From Pontederia crassipes (Eukaryota > Streptophyta > Magnoliopsida > Commelinales > Pontederiaceae), in contig CM060194.1 of NCBI GenBank assembly GCA_030549335.1, positions 64,136,547-64,200,546 on the forward strand: a DNA stretch of 64,000 nucleotides. Reading direction: 5' to 3'. Of the stretch, positions 23,445-36,899 are shown piece after piece; position 1 is the first letter of the stretch, and each line of letters starts with the position of its first letter. The position numbers and the translations under genes were made by a program. Under the pieces are notes generated by a model that did not search any database, had not been told where the DNA came from, and saw nothing but the letters and a program-made list of their open reading frames with translations.

Positions 23445-26145
23445 GTTCATGGAAGGTGCCCAAGGTTGTGGAAGATGTGAATGGATGAAATTATTTTGAT
23501 TGGCCTGTGTACAACTCTAGACTTGGTTTTGTCAATTAATTGTCATTATCGAATGAACGAAATGTGGCCACTTGTATTTTTTAAATGCTTTGCATGAGTT
23601 TTCTTTTATAGGTACAATAATAATTATTCTTATAAGTTAGAATGCAGGTAGATAATTGAAATGGACTACCAGTTTTGTCTGTTTAAGCTTCTCCTCTAAG
23701 CAAAATGGCCACTTGTTTAAGAAAGGTTGCTATTTAAGAAGTAGTCTAATCACAGCTTGATGTGTTCTTTTGGAATTAATGGTTGATTGGTTGTTGGCAG
23801 CTTGCTGCTGCATGCCACCTGTTACAATTAAATGAGGTTGTTGTTAATTATATACACTAATTGAATTTATCATACTTGTTTTTCCGGTATCTAAAAAAAA
23901 CATAGAATAATTTTGGTGAACGATGTAATCCGTAATTTATCATTTTAGTTCAAAATATGTTGAAACATCATGAGAAAATGAGATATTCATACGTTGATAA
24001 AAGTAAGGGCTATTTCTTCTAACATAATCTAAATTGTATATTATTTTGATATCTAATCTCAAATTACAAATTTTAGTTTTTTGAATTTATTCTGATTTAT
24101 CATTCAAATTCTTCTGCCACGTGCATTCAAAATCTGGTTGAGTCAAGTCTCTAATGATGATATAATATCATTTTTCCACTTACTTCTTTAATACAAGGAA
24201 AAAAATTCACGAGCACAATGTTTTATAATTACTAAATATTATTTCAAGCACTGACACTTCATTATTGTTTTCTACTTTTTCTGTTGTACTAATTCAGTAA
24301 GGGTAAATATGATATTTTATAATTATTATAAAAATTTAAGTTAATAAAAATTTAGCTTGAACTTGACGAAAGAACCATAATAAAAAAAACATAAACTTAT
24401 AATTTAAAGTAGATGAAGAAAGAAAAAAATGTAGTTGAGAACAGTGTGAGATAAAATAACTTTTCCCCTTTGGTTTACTAATTAATATCTAAGCAAAAAA
24501 AATTACCACTTTCATATGCCATAAATAATAAATCTACTAGAAAAAAAAGTAGCACTGACATAAACAATACGATCTACTAGAAAAAAAGAAGTAGCACTTA
24601 GATATTTTAGCACTTTGCCACACACGAATTAGATTCGAAATGCCAATTGAATCATCTGTGGGCTGGCAATTGTCTAATTTAATTAGCTATGAACTTTCCC
24701 AAAAGGCTCTTCGATTAAAATCATCAATCGTCATTTTTCATTATTTTAATCCAAGTTGCATGCAATAATGTAATTAAATTAGCCTTTGTTTTACAAGGCT
24801 CGATTATTATAATAAAAAGACAAAAATATATTTCAAATGTTCGAACCTAAATTTAAATATTATCTTCCGGACTTTTTGTAGTCTTCTTTTTTTTTGTCCT
24901 TTTTAGGTCGCCATCTTGTTGTAACATCAAATCAAGAATCTATCTGTAATATTAACAAATAATAATAAGAATCTACTTCTCAAAATTATATATGACTTTT
25001 CGATCTGGAATAATATTATATCATATTTTAAGTGCCTCGTCCAAAATTCAAATCAATTAGCCAATTGAGTGATGGGTGATTAATTGTCTTCTTCGAATCA
25101 GTTGAGGGATTAGTCGTGCAAATGAGATGGAAAAGAAAAAGTCAGATTTTTAAAAAATCTGAATTATAGAAAACAACTGCATGATCAGAAGCAAACAAAG
25201 TTCATATTATGATTTTTTTTTTCTGAACTTTGTTCATTGACTTAATAAACAAATAGAGATAAAGTTTATCTCACCTAAAAACTGATTGATGGATTATAAA
25301 TTGATGTGTGTTTTAATTTCTTTGTGACGCACAAATTTTGTAATGAGCACAAAAAATTGTGTAATATGAATAAATTTGTAGGTATAAAATCTTAGTCAGG
25401 TTTGCATCACCGCCCCACTCACGGACCATGACATCCTTGGAATATATAATTAGATGATATAATTAAGTAATAACAAAATCATATATAGTTAGAAAATTTC
25501 TTATGGTTAGGGGGCCATGGCATGCATGTTTAGGTCGACATTAACATTAATTATCAAGAATTATTTATTTCGTATGCATGGTGCGGAGTTCACTTTCTTC
25601 GTCATCATATTTATTGATTATTTTATTCCGAGTACATAGAATCGTAAATACAATATTTCGTCATCTATGGAAGAAAAAGTATACCGAGGACAAAAATAAA
25701 AGAGCATGACATGATGCATGTCGTAGGTTTGACTCAATGACTAGGGTTCATTTTCCTGTATAAGATATGAGATAAATTAATTAAGCCATTAAGTGTTGTT
25801 ATACTTAACATGCCTATCATTAGCTGCTAAGAATCGTCCAAACAATTATGACATATATTATACATTGAATACATTTTTTTGTTGCTTTCCTCTTTTAAAC
25901 TATGCAGAAAAAGATAATATATATAGATACAAATAAATTTAGGTGAGTTGTAATGACGAAGTCGATAGTATAAGTTCAAAGTTTAAATGCATCCTCTATA
26001 AGGGATTTAATATATAATGCTTTTATATTAATAAACATGAATTCTGTATTTTATTTCCTTTCAAAATTAGTTTTGTTGACCAAGGCACCGAGACAGATTA
26101 CTCCTCCTCCTCCACTTGTTATGTTGAGTGGTGCAAACAACATTT
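23445..26145. other. AT-rich spacer, no gene seen
   Basis: No coding similarity. A short duplicated motif (ATCTACTAGAAAAAAA.GTAGCACT) occurs twice at about 24530-24600. Otherwise I see only AT-rich sequence. Confidence 0.5.
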
Positions 26146-26956
26146 GTTTTAATCAATATTATTAAAATTAAACCGGACCAATCGGTTTAATCATGAATCG
26201 AGGTTTGGTTTGGTATGATTTGAAGGCAAAATTATAATGATGATCTCATCGAAAAAAATCGGTTGAATTAGTATAAATCGATGAACCAAGAAAAACTCAG
26301 TTCAATTTAAAAAAAGGAAAAAAAACTCAAAAATCGGTAAAAAAAGAAAAACAAAGATAGGAAGAAAATAATACAAGAAAAGTAACTTATTTGAATCATA
26401 GAAAAAAATAGAAAAATCAGGATAATTGATGGAGAGAGAGAATGAAAGGTAAGAAAAAGTAAAGCAAAATAAACGAAGAAAGAGATAAGGAGTGGGGAAA
26501 TAGAAATAAGAATAAGAGTGGTTTATGGTAATAATAAACTAATATATTGTTAAGAGTATTAAATGATAAAAATATAGAGAATTAATGAAAAGAGAGTGGA
26601 AAATGAGAAAATGGAAAGTAAAATTAATGAAGAGAAAAAGGAAGAAATTGAAAAAAGAAAGTAAAATAAAAATAAAACATAAGAGTAATTTATGGTAGAA
26701 AACCTTTGACATGTTATTAATAGCACTTACCATGTAAATAAAAATTTAATAACAATAATTCAATATTAAAAATTTATGTTATTATTTCTAACTTTATAGA
26801 TTACTAATTTTTTTATACATAATATAATATTTATTATGCACATATGGTATAAATTATTATATAAAAATCTGATTCAATCCGATCGAATCCGATCTGATCG
26901 GTCTAACCACGACCCAGTTAATCGTCCGGTCCGGTTATAATAACATTGGTTTTAAC
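26146..26956. mobile_element. Non-autonomous hAT element (about 795 bp)
   Basis: The element is 26154-26948. Its ends are inverted and related: CAATATTATTAAAATTAAAC on the left, and CAATGTTATTATAACCGG as the reverse complement of the right. Both lead into ACCGGACC-type sequence. The flanks GTTTTAAT (26146-26153) and GTTTTAAC (26949-26956) form an 8-bp target duplication with one change. No transposase; the interior is A/GA-rich. Confidence 0.8.
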
Positions 26957-29287
26957 CAATTACACTAAACGAAGTAATACTTCTTCTTGCCTTCCGTGAT
27001 TAATTACCAATTAAGTAGACCACCAACATTTATTAACTCATTTCAATCATTACCAAGTGGACATAAAACAACAAGCAAAAACTCAAACCAAATGCCAAAA
27101 TAATCAGAAGAGAAAAATGAATCTTCATAGGACCCGATCAATATTCAGACAAGCTAGTAAAGAACAAATGTGTATCACAACACAGCTAGCTAATCACTAT
27201 ATATATATATATATATAATACCGGAAAAATAAATATGTCGCACATTTTTTCCCGGTATCATATTTTTTTACTAATAATTTAAAACTTCTTCTTCTTCTTA
27301 TTCTTCTGGGTGGAGTAATTCAGAATAATTGGCGAAATATCTCCATCTCATGTTGATCAAACATTATTGATAATAAAAGTTAAATTAATCAACTGTCATT
27401 TTTAATAAAATATCTTAATTATAAAATTTATATTAGGTGATATAAGAATATATTTAGATTTTTAAAAAATACCAGATTTTATTATTTTATTTTCTTCACA
27501 TTTATTCTCCCACAAAATGTCAAAACTTTTGAAAAAAAATGTAGTAAATAAGTCTCCTCATTTGAAGAAAAAAAGGAAAACTCAATTCATAAACGAGTTT
27601 GAAATTTATATTTTAAACTCGGTACATATTAAGTTACATACTCTAAAGTCTAAATATAATACTAGACTTTTTATAGCTGCCATGTTACTGCAAAAAGTCG
27701 AAGGTTTCCTTCTTCCAATTCGCGGAGCGAGCAGTAAAGAAATATTTATCCATTTTCGTAAAAGCTGCAAATTCCAAGATGTCCATATAATTAACAAAAT
27801 ATACGGGAATATATTAATGTCCATATATCACTAATAAGTTGAGAATAGACAAATAACATAAGTTCACATAATAAAATAAATTTGTCAATAATAATAACAT
27901 TTTGTCAGATATCCCCAAAATTTATAAATGTCATTTTATTATTCTCATTTTTATCTCTCCAATATATATGATTGTCTGACTTCGTTTCTAACTCATAAGA
28001 AAATGTTATGGTTTTCTTTTTTTTTTTCTTAGGGTTTGTTGAATTGAGAAATTTGAAAGGATGTGGTGGAATAGGAAGGAATTAAATTAGTTAAATCATA
28101 TTTATTTACTTTTTTATCTAAATTAAGAAGGATTAGTAGAATAGTTAAGTCTTTTAAATATCATATTTTTCATTCTATCAAATTAGTGGAACGAGAAGGA
28201 ATAAATAATTTTAAACTAAATTAATTCATCTTTTATTATCAAATTAAATCATCTCTATAAAAATTAAAGTATGGTAAAGTAATTATTTATTACTCATCAA
28301 ATATTACAAATAGTCTATATACAATATAGGGTAAAAATAACTTTTAGCAAATAAAACTTACATTCTTTGTAACATTATTTTTTACATTTTATTATTCAAA
28401 TATGGACTTTCTAATGACACACCACACTTCATCATTTTATCACTCAGTATACCACCACATCTTATTCATTTATTAGTTAATTGCTAAGCAAATCCTTAAT
28501 GTGGAAGCTCTCCGTAATGAATATAAGAAAAATGATCAGGACGAGTAAGGAAGGACAAAAAAATTTAGATGCTTCTAAATAAAAAAGAGATGGGGATGCG
28601 AAAGTTGAAGAATTTATATCCAAATTTATGGGTAGGTAAAGGGGACCAAAACATTTTGTGTATTATTTACATCGATGAATGTAAACACAGACAATTTTTA
28701 TTAGGAACTTAACAGGATTTGCATACTATTAAATGGCATTAGGCTTTTATGCTCATGTAATGATTTAGATAATAATCCCTAAACAATATTATTCTTGATT
28801 CAGAAATATTTATTCTTATGACACTAAATGTTAAAAATGTTTCATAGGAAACTTCCTATTACTATTCTCTTTAATGTAGATGGCTAATTATGTTTTCTAC
28901 AACCTCTAGATGACCTATGTTAGGATGTTTTTTTTTAGATCCATAAGATTCACCATCAAATTTCAATTCAATGATTGGAGTACACATGTAAATTCTTTAT
29001 AGGTTTACACATGCATTTTTCTCTTTCTTTATTCTTAATGTGTGTATTATCGGTATTGAGAAATATAAACACAATCATAGTTCTTATTAAGTAGTTAATG
29101 AGTTTTGTATGTTATGGTGGTCATAAATTGTGTGACTTCACAGTAGAGGCCCTAATGATGTTGACATTGCCATTATGATCATAAATTTTATTTCAATTGA
29201 AATTTGGTTATTCAGGATGGGGGCGTACCCAGTAGCTTCAAATAAATTGTAAACATCCAAAAGGTATGCTACTTTCTATCTGTTAGA
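26957..29287. other. AT-rich spacer, no gene seen
   Basis: Contains a short (TA)n tract near 27199-27216 and a plus-strand open frame of 105 codons at 27517-27834 with AT-driven composition and no recognised domain. Nothing else is supported. Confidence 0.5.
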
Positions 29288-29867
29288 TTATAAACTAGAG
29301 GTGTAAGAAAAATCCGACAAATCCGAAAAACTTACTAAACCCAAAAAAATTGATTCGAAAAAATCGAAAATTAGGAGTCCGAATATGATTTAGGGTGATT
29401 TTTCATAAATTAAAAATCACCTGCTAAATTTAGGGCACCACCCGAAAAAATCATAAGGTTCGTGAAATCTATTTTTTTGCAATTATTTATTTATATAATT
29501 AATTCATAAATTACATATTTTTATTATAGATGTAATATATTTTTTTAATAAAATCTCATACTTTTCTATCACATTATCGAACTTTAATTTGACAACTTTT
29601 AAATATTAGTAATATGTTTTATATATAATATAAAATTAAATAGTTTTATGTTAACTTTAATTTAATATATATATATTAGAATATATTTATATAAAAGTAG
29701 GGGTCCGAAAAAATCATAAAAAAATAGACCCGCCAAAGGGTAATCTTCATTTTTCAAAATAGTTTTATGATGATTTTTTAATTTAAAAAAAGACCCAAAA
29801 ATAATGGACAATTTTTTTGGACCGAAAATCTAACCCGACCCGAACTAGTTTCACTCCTATTATAAAC
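29288..29867. mobile_element. Non-autonomous hAT element (564 bp)
   Basis: The element is 29296-29859. Its ends are TAGAGGTGTAA and, as the reverse complement of the right end, TAGGAGTGAAA, similar to the TAGGGGTG-type termini of plant hAT elements. A perfect 8-bp duplication, TTATAAAC, lies at 29288-29295 and 29860-29867. No coding capacity. Confidence 0.87.
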
Positions 29868-30070
29868 TATGGCAACGCCTCTTCAACCCTAATGACCTTG
29901 CAATATTTCACTTCAGTTTGGCAGTGACACACAAACACAAATATGGCATTTTGTCAAACTCAAGCACACCTATTTTAATTTTTTAAAAAATTAAAATTAT
30001 ATTATGATTTAAATTATTTATATCTTATATTTATAGAAAGCTGAGCATCATTGACAGTTTCAAAGTGCTA

Positions 30071-30595
30071 TTCTTCTACAATGTTATATGACCCGACCTT
30101 GCGATCGATCCAGATTGATCAACGGGTCAGGTCGGACCGGTTGGACTGGATCGAACTAAATGGTTGGACTGGATAATATAAATTAATAAAAGAATAAATT
30201 AAATTAAATATATTGTTATAATCTTATTAATATATAATATCTTATTTAACAAAAATATAAAAATATAGTATAATAAAGTAAAATAAAATAATTCAGATTA
30301 AATAATATAATAAAGTAACATAAATTAAGTCATCAACATAAAAAAAATATTGTGAGGTAATTATAAATAAAAAATAGTGAAAAAAATTATATATGTGACA
30401 AGAGGACATTAAAATATAAATTTCAAGAAATATATGTATATAAACCCACTGGACAGTCGGTTGAACTTGAACTTGGGTTTGACCGAGTCAAAGCGAGTCA
30501 AACCCTTTCTTGAGTTTTAATCGACCCGCGGGCCGTTTTAGGTCCCGGACACCGGTCCGATTGGCCGGGCCGGGTCTGACAAGATTATTCTTCTA
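30071..30595. mobile_element. Non-autonomous hAT element (509 bp)
   Basis: The element is 30079-30587, with imperfect inverted ends (CAATGTTATATGACCCG and TAATCTTGTCAGACCCG). A perfect 8-bp target duplication, TTCTTCTA, lies at 30071-30078 and 30588-30595. The ends are GC-rich and the middle is very AT-rich. No transposase. Confidence 0.87.
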
Positions 30596-31501
30596 CCATT
30601 CTTATTATTTATCTTTTTGTTATTTTTTTTTTTTTGCATTTTACGTGTCTTCTTTCTTATACTCTCTCTCTCTCTCTTATTCATTATTATCATTCTCTAC
30701 GTTTTCTCCTTTGTATCATAATAGATAGATCAGTTATTTTTTCTTCAAATTTACTTGACCATCCAAACGTGGACGCTCCAAAGGACGTCAATTTTTTCAA
30801 AGCTAGATTTAAAAGGAGGACGTCTGTCAACCTCCACAGCAAACTCACTCTCCCTTCCTCCATCCTCCGACCACAGCACTCATCTCATTGGGGCAGCAGA
30901 GCAGGAACATCTCCATGGTGACTCCCGGTCTAAAAGGCATGAGCATACCACACATGTGTCCCTGCCCAGCCAACATTGTAACAATTGATATGAAGTCATC
31001 AGCGGTGCCCTTTCAAGCTCTCCCTGACGTTTCTCCGAAGCTAGGCGCCGAGCTATGGAGAAAGAGCAAGCACGACTGTAGCATCCTGAGACTTGGCCCC
31101 GTCACGTGGCGCGACCTCCTGTCGTGCACGACTTGACTCTTTACTTCTTTCTCTCTTTCTTTGACTCGTTTGTTGACTTGAATAGTCAGCACAAGGAAAA
31201 TGCAAAGCGGAAGACTAAATGAATAGAATAATACAACAATAAAAAGGAAAAATGCGGAAGCTAAATAGATATTGGTACATCCACAAGGCATATAAAAATT
31301 CATGCCATAAGTACAACTCTATAGACCTCATCTAAACTCTAGATAACCATGTGCATACACCACCAAGTTGTAGTCATCGCACACACATCAATAGCTCGCG
31401 ATCGTCATCTAATACTTGTGGGGATAACACAGGAGAGCAAGTTCAACCATTAGCATAAAGCTAAGTATAAGTTCATATAAATTATTAGTTCTGTCAGAAT
31501 A

Positions 31502-31681
31502 CAACAACAACAATAAAGTCTTATCCCACTAGGTGGGGTCGGCTACATGGATCATATGACGTCATTATTCGTTAATCCATGTTCATAAGATTCGACAGAA
31601 TTTTACACTGACTGTCAGGGCCTAACACAACCCTCCTCCTTTATCCGGGCTTATGACCGGCTATAAAACATAGGCGGAGTT
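31502..31681 (-). mobile_element. Au-like SINE nested in LTR 1
   Basis: The full-length SINE is in reverse orientation: (CAA)n tail at 31502, then TTATCCCACTAGG, and GGCGGAGTT at the other end. The flank beside the tail is TAGTTCTGTCAGAATA (31486-31501). The flank beside the 5' end is the inverse of this, so the insertion site was palindromic and a direct target duplication is not visible. Confidence 0.9.
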
Positions 31682-31731
31682 ATATTCTGACAGAACTATT
31701 CTAGTGGTAGAATAGTTCTGTCAGAATATAA
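31680..31731. repeat. Perfect 24-bp inverted repeat with 4-bp loop
   Basis: The left arm 31680-31703 and right arm 31708-31731 are exact reverse complements around the loop GTGG. The core TTCTGTCAGAATA also occurs at 31488-31501 on the other side of the SINE, giving three copies of one motif around the insertion. Confidence 0.9.
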
Positions 31732-32859
31732 TACGAAATTAATATAAGAAAAGGGAAATGAAATCGAGTTATCATAATCGGTTCCAATCAAAATATGGCA
31801 TGAGAAGGGCATATAACTTCATAGAAAAATCATGATAAGTGTGTCCCGTCAAAATGGCATAAAGGAGATTATAGCATCGGTATCATAGTAGGATCAGATT
31901 TTGAGTGAGAGAGATCATCTTTTCATAAAATGACATAATGGAGGTCATAGCATCAATATCATAGTAGAATCAAATTTCTCGAGAGAAATCATCTTTTATG
32001 CATTCGTTGTCATGTTTATCTTTCATACTATCATACATACTTGCTTACTTTTATACTTTCATTCTTTACAAAACTTTCACACTTTCACTCATTCATTCAT
32101 TCATACATTCACACTTTCATTCATGAGAAGAGCTCTTCATTCTTGAGGAGAATACCGTTGCTTGCACTATGAGATATGACTATCTAGGCATCATGGGCCA
32201 ATAGGTGATCAGTGCCATGGTAAGCCCCATCGGATTGGATGACCTCGCACTCGGTGGAAACATCCGTATGGGAGAAACTCCTGCATAGATAGAGCAAATG
32301 GTAACCCTCGAAGGAGGGCCTGTTACGAGGCTGGAACATCTTCCCCATCATACATGAGCCAGTCTTTCAATCCGTAGACCGATCAAGGCGTAGAGAAAAC
32401 ATCTTCTTATATTTGTTTTATTTACTTTAAAATCAGGTGGATAGAAGTTCATTTAAATCAGGTCGAGATGAAAGGTCTTCTCTTTCGGTCCACACGACAG
32501 ATGTCCAAAGGTCAAGGGTCACATGTCGTAATCATATCGGTCGACCGAAGGAGTGCGGTCGCTGCTTCTTGTCATTCTTAATCATCATATCATGTTTCAC
32601 AATCATTAATCGTCAAGTTCATAAGCATCATAATCATTTGTTGGGAAAGTTTGAGATGAATCATTATCATTCTAGACGTAAAGATCATAATCATATTTCG
32701 TTCATTTTTCGATGAGAGATCAATAAGCATATTCATGTGAAAAGTGTGGGCTTCATACAGAAATCACTGATCAAAATAAATATGTTTAATACGGTAACAA
32801 ATCAGAAAGTTGCATATTTAACTTGAAGTTAAATCATAAAGGTAGTATTCTAGGCCAAA

Positions 32860-33135
32860 ACTCGGGTCGGGTAAGGGTGAACTCGGACCGAGTCCGGCCT
32901 GCATCGGTCTCGATCATTCAAAGGAAAAATTAAGGAAAACTCGGGTCGAATCCGGATTGACGATCGGGTCGGGAGAGTCATCTCTCCCGATCATCTTCTT
33001 TGCGGTGAGCCCGGGCCGAGCCATGGGTGACCCGGACCGGGTACTTGGTTCGCGCCGAGCTCGAGCTCGGCGTCCATGGCGGACCCGAACCATGCTTGAC
33101 GAAACTGGGTTCAGCCAAACTGGGTTATGTCTTGT
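32860..33135. repeat. GC-rich degenerate repeat block of LTR 1
   Basis: CpG-rich block with repeated CTCGGGTCGG, GGACCGAGTCCGG, GGACCGGGTA and similar units. It lies about 0.94 kb from the LTR 5' end on the minus strand, the same relative place as the blocks in LTRs 2 to 5. Open frames here are not credible genes. Confidence 0.7.
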
Positions 33136-34083
33136 TGGATTCGTTTCCATTTAGTTTTCTTCGACGATCGACGACGTGACTCAACTATATATCAAATACT
33201 TTGAATACAGGTTTACATAACATTCAATAGCTAAGGCAAGCAAATATAGTACTAAACATTTCGTATAAAGATCAGAAGTTCCTAACTACATTCTTTTACT
33301 TTTCTATCATACATTTGGTTCATGGTCGTGAAATCATTCCGATGAAACATACATTAGTTCCTACATAGCAAAAAGGTCATCATGTAATCATCTTAAGGAG
33401 CATCATTCATGCATCTTCATTGGTTCTATTCATGGTTTAAATCAGGCATGCTTGACTCGTCGAGAAACTCGACCTATGAAGAAGATCCCGAATGTACACA
33501 CCTTAAAGCCTACGATTACGATAGTTCGTGCTTGTTGTGGTTCGTCCTTAACCTCGCTCGCTCCCTGCTCTCCCTTCCGCGTCGCCTGCGTCAAAGTCAT
33601 TCGCGGGCGCCGCCCTCTCGCTTCTTGTCCGCATTCGTCAGAGAAAAAGAAGCGGGTGAAAGGCAAGCTAGGAACGAAAGAAAACAAAGAGGGCGCAGGG
33701 GAAACTGGAGAGGGGAAACAAGGGAGGTCCTCACTGGTGGTCATCTGCCACTGTCTTCCGACGTTACCTGCGCCTGAGGTATCGCCGGTGAGAGAGAGTG
33801 GAGCGAAGCAAAAATGGAGGAGGAAAAGGAAGGGGTCGAGACCTTTATAGAGGATGTCCGACCTTGGCCTTCTGCCTTGGAGAGGAAGGTAGATCTTGCC
33901 TTGGAGCTGCTGCCCTTTGGGAACACAAATGGCAGGGTTGGACGAGAAAAGAGACAAAATGAAGAAGACAAGGAGAGAGGAGTAAAAGAGAGAGACAACA
34001 GGAAAAGACAAAGGAGGAGGAGGGGGGAACTTGGCTGAGACTCTTTAGCTTTTCCATTTTTTTTACTGTGGTGTTACAACGAC

Positions 34084-35058
34084 GATATCCACTTGGCGCC
34101 GGCGGGGCCCTCCGCATGCAAGGCGTTACACTAAAGACTATGGTTCTTCGTTTTCTGGAAGCACGTGTCTACACCGGCGATGGGTTGAAACCAAGGACAT
34201 CGGTGGTGTAGGTGACTCTTGAACCTACAATTTGGCATTTTGCCTTGCGAACAATAATCAACGTCGAAAGCGCTCGACCGAACTAAGGAGCGAAGTGGAG
34301 GATTACGCGGAGTTCGCTTGAGGTCCCAACGATGGCTTTCGTATAATTCCTTGTAGAACACTGTGACACAATCATTGATCAGTGTGACGCGATGCCACTG
34401 CAAACCGGCAATGCACATTGGAATGTGCATCTCCCACTTGATTCACCGAGCTTATAATGTTGTTTGTGGCTTGCTCCTGCCCGAAAATGTTGCGTTCAAT
34501 TGGCGATTAACCTTGTGGTATAATAATGACCATCAATGTCGTGTGTCCGGAGGAAATGTTCAACACATTTCAACTCATCGGCCACCATATCAGTGATTAT
34601 ACACCAATAACAAGGATGTACAATGAAGGAAATGTTTTGTATTCTCTTTTTTCCCCCAACGTTATAAAATAAGCAAAATCTAGCCCCATATTGAGAGGAG
34701 CTCGCTTTTATTCGTCTCTCTTTTTTGTTTATTTGTTGCCATGAGGGAGCTCACTTTTTTTTTACTCTAGTTAATTATTTAAATATCAAGTTTGATGCCA
34801 ATTGTTGTATGATTATCATAATTATGTTACATTCCTAACTACTTATGAATTTTTTAATGATTGTTGATGGCTATATACCAAATATGGATTGACATTGCTA
34901 TTATGTTAAAATTTTAATATTGAGAGAATGTATTGATAATGCATAATATATTCAATGAAGAATATGTCTTTTTCACTCATCAAAGTTAAGTTGAGAAGTT
35001 AATTCATGCACTTAGTATATGTATGACTTAGAGACATGATGAAGTTAACCTTATTCTA
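34084..35058. other. Spacer between LTR 1 and the Harbinger element
   Basis: The part 34130-34600 is less AT-rich than its surroundings. It has open frames on both strands (minus 34131-34430, 99 codons; plus 34363-34596), but no product is recognised. It could be a decayed gene or repeat. The rest is AT-rich. Confidence 0.35.
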
Positions 35059-35126
35059 GGGGTGTTTGGTTATTTTATGATGGATTAGGAGATATTATTT
35101 TCCTATTCTTCAATCCAAACAGCCCC
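35059..35126. mobile_element. Tiny Harbinger-type MITE (68 bp)
   Basis: Inverted ends GGGGTGTTTGG and, on the reverse complement of the right side, GGGGCTGTTTGG. The flanks are CTA and TTA, close to a 3-bp TTA-type duplication. It lies 45 bp from the large Harbinger element. Confidence 0.5.
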
Positions 35127-35680
35127 TTAGGCTCCCTTTGGCATAGGACTAAGGTGAAAATATAGCTTTTAGGCCCCGTTTGGTTGGCGAATATGTCTTC
35201 AGGAATAGCGTCATTTAACCCGGTGAATATCTTCTATTCCGCCACACACATGTCGATAACGCGGTATCCTATTCTCGCTCGCCGTTTGGTTTGTCGTGAA
35301 TATCGAAAGCTGAAAGGACATCTTTTACCCCTGTGCCACTATTTCCATGCCTTGTCCAGGTGTCATCTCCAAGCTTGCGCTCCACTTCTCGGCGGTCTAC
35401 TGAAGCGAGATAGAGCGGAGGTGGTGGAGGTAGGGCATGTTCAGTAGTTCTTTTTCAGGTGAGACGCTAACAACCACCTCAGCTTTTTAGGGACGAATTG
35501 TGTTACCTTTTCGTCATTGTGATGTCTCCGTTTAGTTCGTCTGGTTTCATGTGTGTTACTACTCGCGCAATGATGGTCTGGAGTGCGTTGGCTTTTCTGA
35601 GTGATGTCCACTCGATACTTCTTTAAGCAGGGTAGTTCGACGATGATGTATCCGTTCACGGAGACGCAGGATGCGCCGGA

Positions 35681-36033
35681 GTGCATTGTGAAGACGTCTG
35701 CGCTTTGAGGACGTCGTTGACTGATACAAATTCGGGGAGGCGATTTTGGGGATGTCCCCATTATGATGTCGATAACATTATCCTCTCGCTCCGTTGGTCG
35801 TATGTTTTCATGTACTAATGCTTTTTGCTTCAACAAACAGCCTCTCTTCATGGTGCTTGTGGCTTCTTCAAATGTGTGATCCGCCTATAGAGCATCGTGG
35901 TGCAAAGGTGATAGAAAAGGTGCTGGAGAAGTGTGACAAGTTGGAAGACTACATTAGTCGGCTGAAGCGAGAGAGAGTTGTGTATTTTGTCGTCGGGGTA
36001 TTGTTGACCTTGATCTTAACTAAGTTCGTATAA
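35681..36033 (+). pseudogene. GRF-type zinc-finger protein with C-terminal membrane segment (decayed)
   Basis: Two parts are visible. The first (from 35681) reads CALRTSLTDTNSGRRFWGCP, the core of the plant GRF zinc finger. After a possible short intron ending TTCAACAAACAG near 35841, the second part has GACGFFK, then DPPIEHRGAKVIEKVLEKCD and KLEDYISRLKRER (coiled coil), then a hydrophobic tail, VVYFVVGVLLTLILTKFV, that could anchor the protein in a membrane. The stop is at 36031-36033. A one-base frame break falls between GFFK and DPP, and the N-terminal zinc ligands look disturbed. It lies wholly inside the Harbinger element, opposite in strand to the transposase. Function is unknown; whether it is a standard passenger of this family is an inference to test. 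Confidence 0.7.
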
Positions 36034-36899
36034 CATTCAAAGTTGTGGTACCTGTTGCCCATTTTGAGGTCATTCGTGTTGTATGACAAAGTTGGGCATT
36101 ACTAGTGTGAAGTCTGTCTTTTGGTGCTTTCTAACATCTTTATTATGTTGACATAAAGACGAATGGGTTGCCTTTTGTATGAACTACATTCCATCCAAGT
36201 TATGCACTTTCCATTGTTATGCAAATGTTCTTTACTACTGCTTCTTGATACTTTTAAATTGATGAATTATCATATGCAATTGTGGACATAGTACGTTGAG
36301 TACACTCAGTTGGATGAATGAGGGCGCGCATTTGTGTTTGCTAGCGAATGTGCGAAGGCATCTTATATGCTTCTGGTGCATAGTTGAGCATGTAATTAAG
36401 CATACAATCACATTAACAGAGAATCCAAAATTGCGAATTAAGCATACGTTGCTTTATTACATATAGGAGTTGTCAATTAAGCATACGAATGTCAACCTAA
36501 GCATAAGATGCTTTGTTACAAACAATTAGGCATAAGAATGTCAATAAAGCACAAGTTGCTTCATTACAAACAGCGTGTTCATTATTACATTCGTAAAGGC
36601 AAGCACCTAAACTGCGAAGCAAATGCAATCCATAACAGAAGGCTAGCACGCGAACCAAGTACCACCGAATTCCATTGTCGTGTTCCTGCACAGCGATACA
36701 TAATTGTGATGTGAGTAAGATGGTGATTGACACTTATACAAGTTTAATAATAAATTACTTAAGTTAAAATAGGTCTTGAAGTTGTCAAAATGTATTACCT
36801 GCATACATGAAGTACACTCGACACTTGCACCCCATCGAGAATGGCACATCACATATCATGAGCTGCAAAGATTAAACAGACGTTACGTATCATACTCTT

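Larger units (their letters stand above)
31072..34083 (-). mobile_element. Solo LTR 1 (about 3.0 kb)
   Basis: It runs from TGTAGCATCC at 31077 to GTGGTGTTACA at 34078. The termini are inverted (TGTARC...GTTACA). A perfect 5-bp target duplication, ACGAC, lies at 31072-31076 and 34079-34083. Reading the minus strand, it begins TGTAACACC and its 3' part parallels LTRs 2 and 4 (a TTGACTA..GTTGAC-like region near the end). It carries a nested minus-strand SINE and a palindrome. No gag or pol sequence lies beside it, hence solo. Confidence 0.85.

Noticed and set aside
34131-34430. 99-codon minus-strand frame between LTR 1 and the Harbinger element
   Set aside because: Composition looks gene-like but I recognise no family, and overlapping frames on both strands are equally open.
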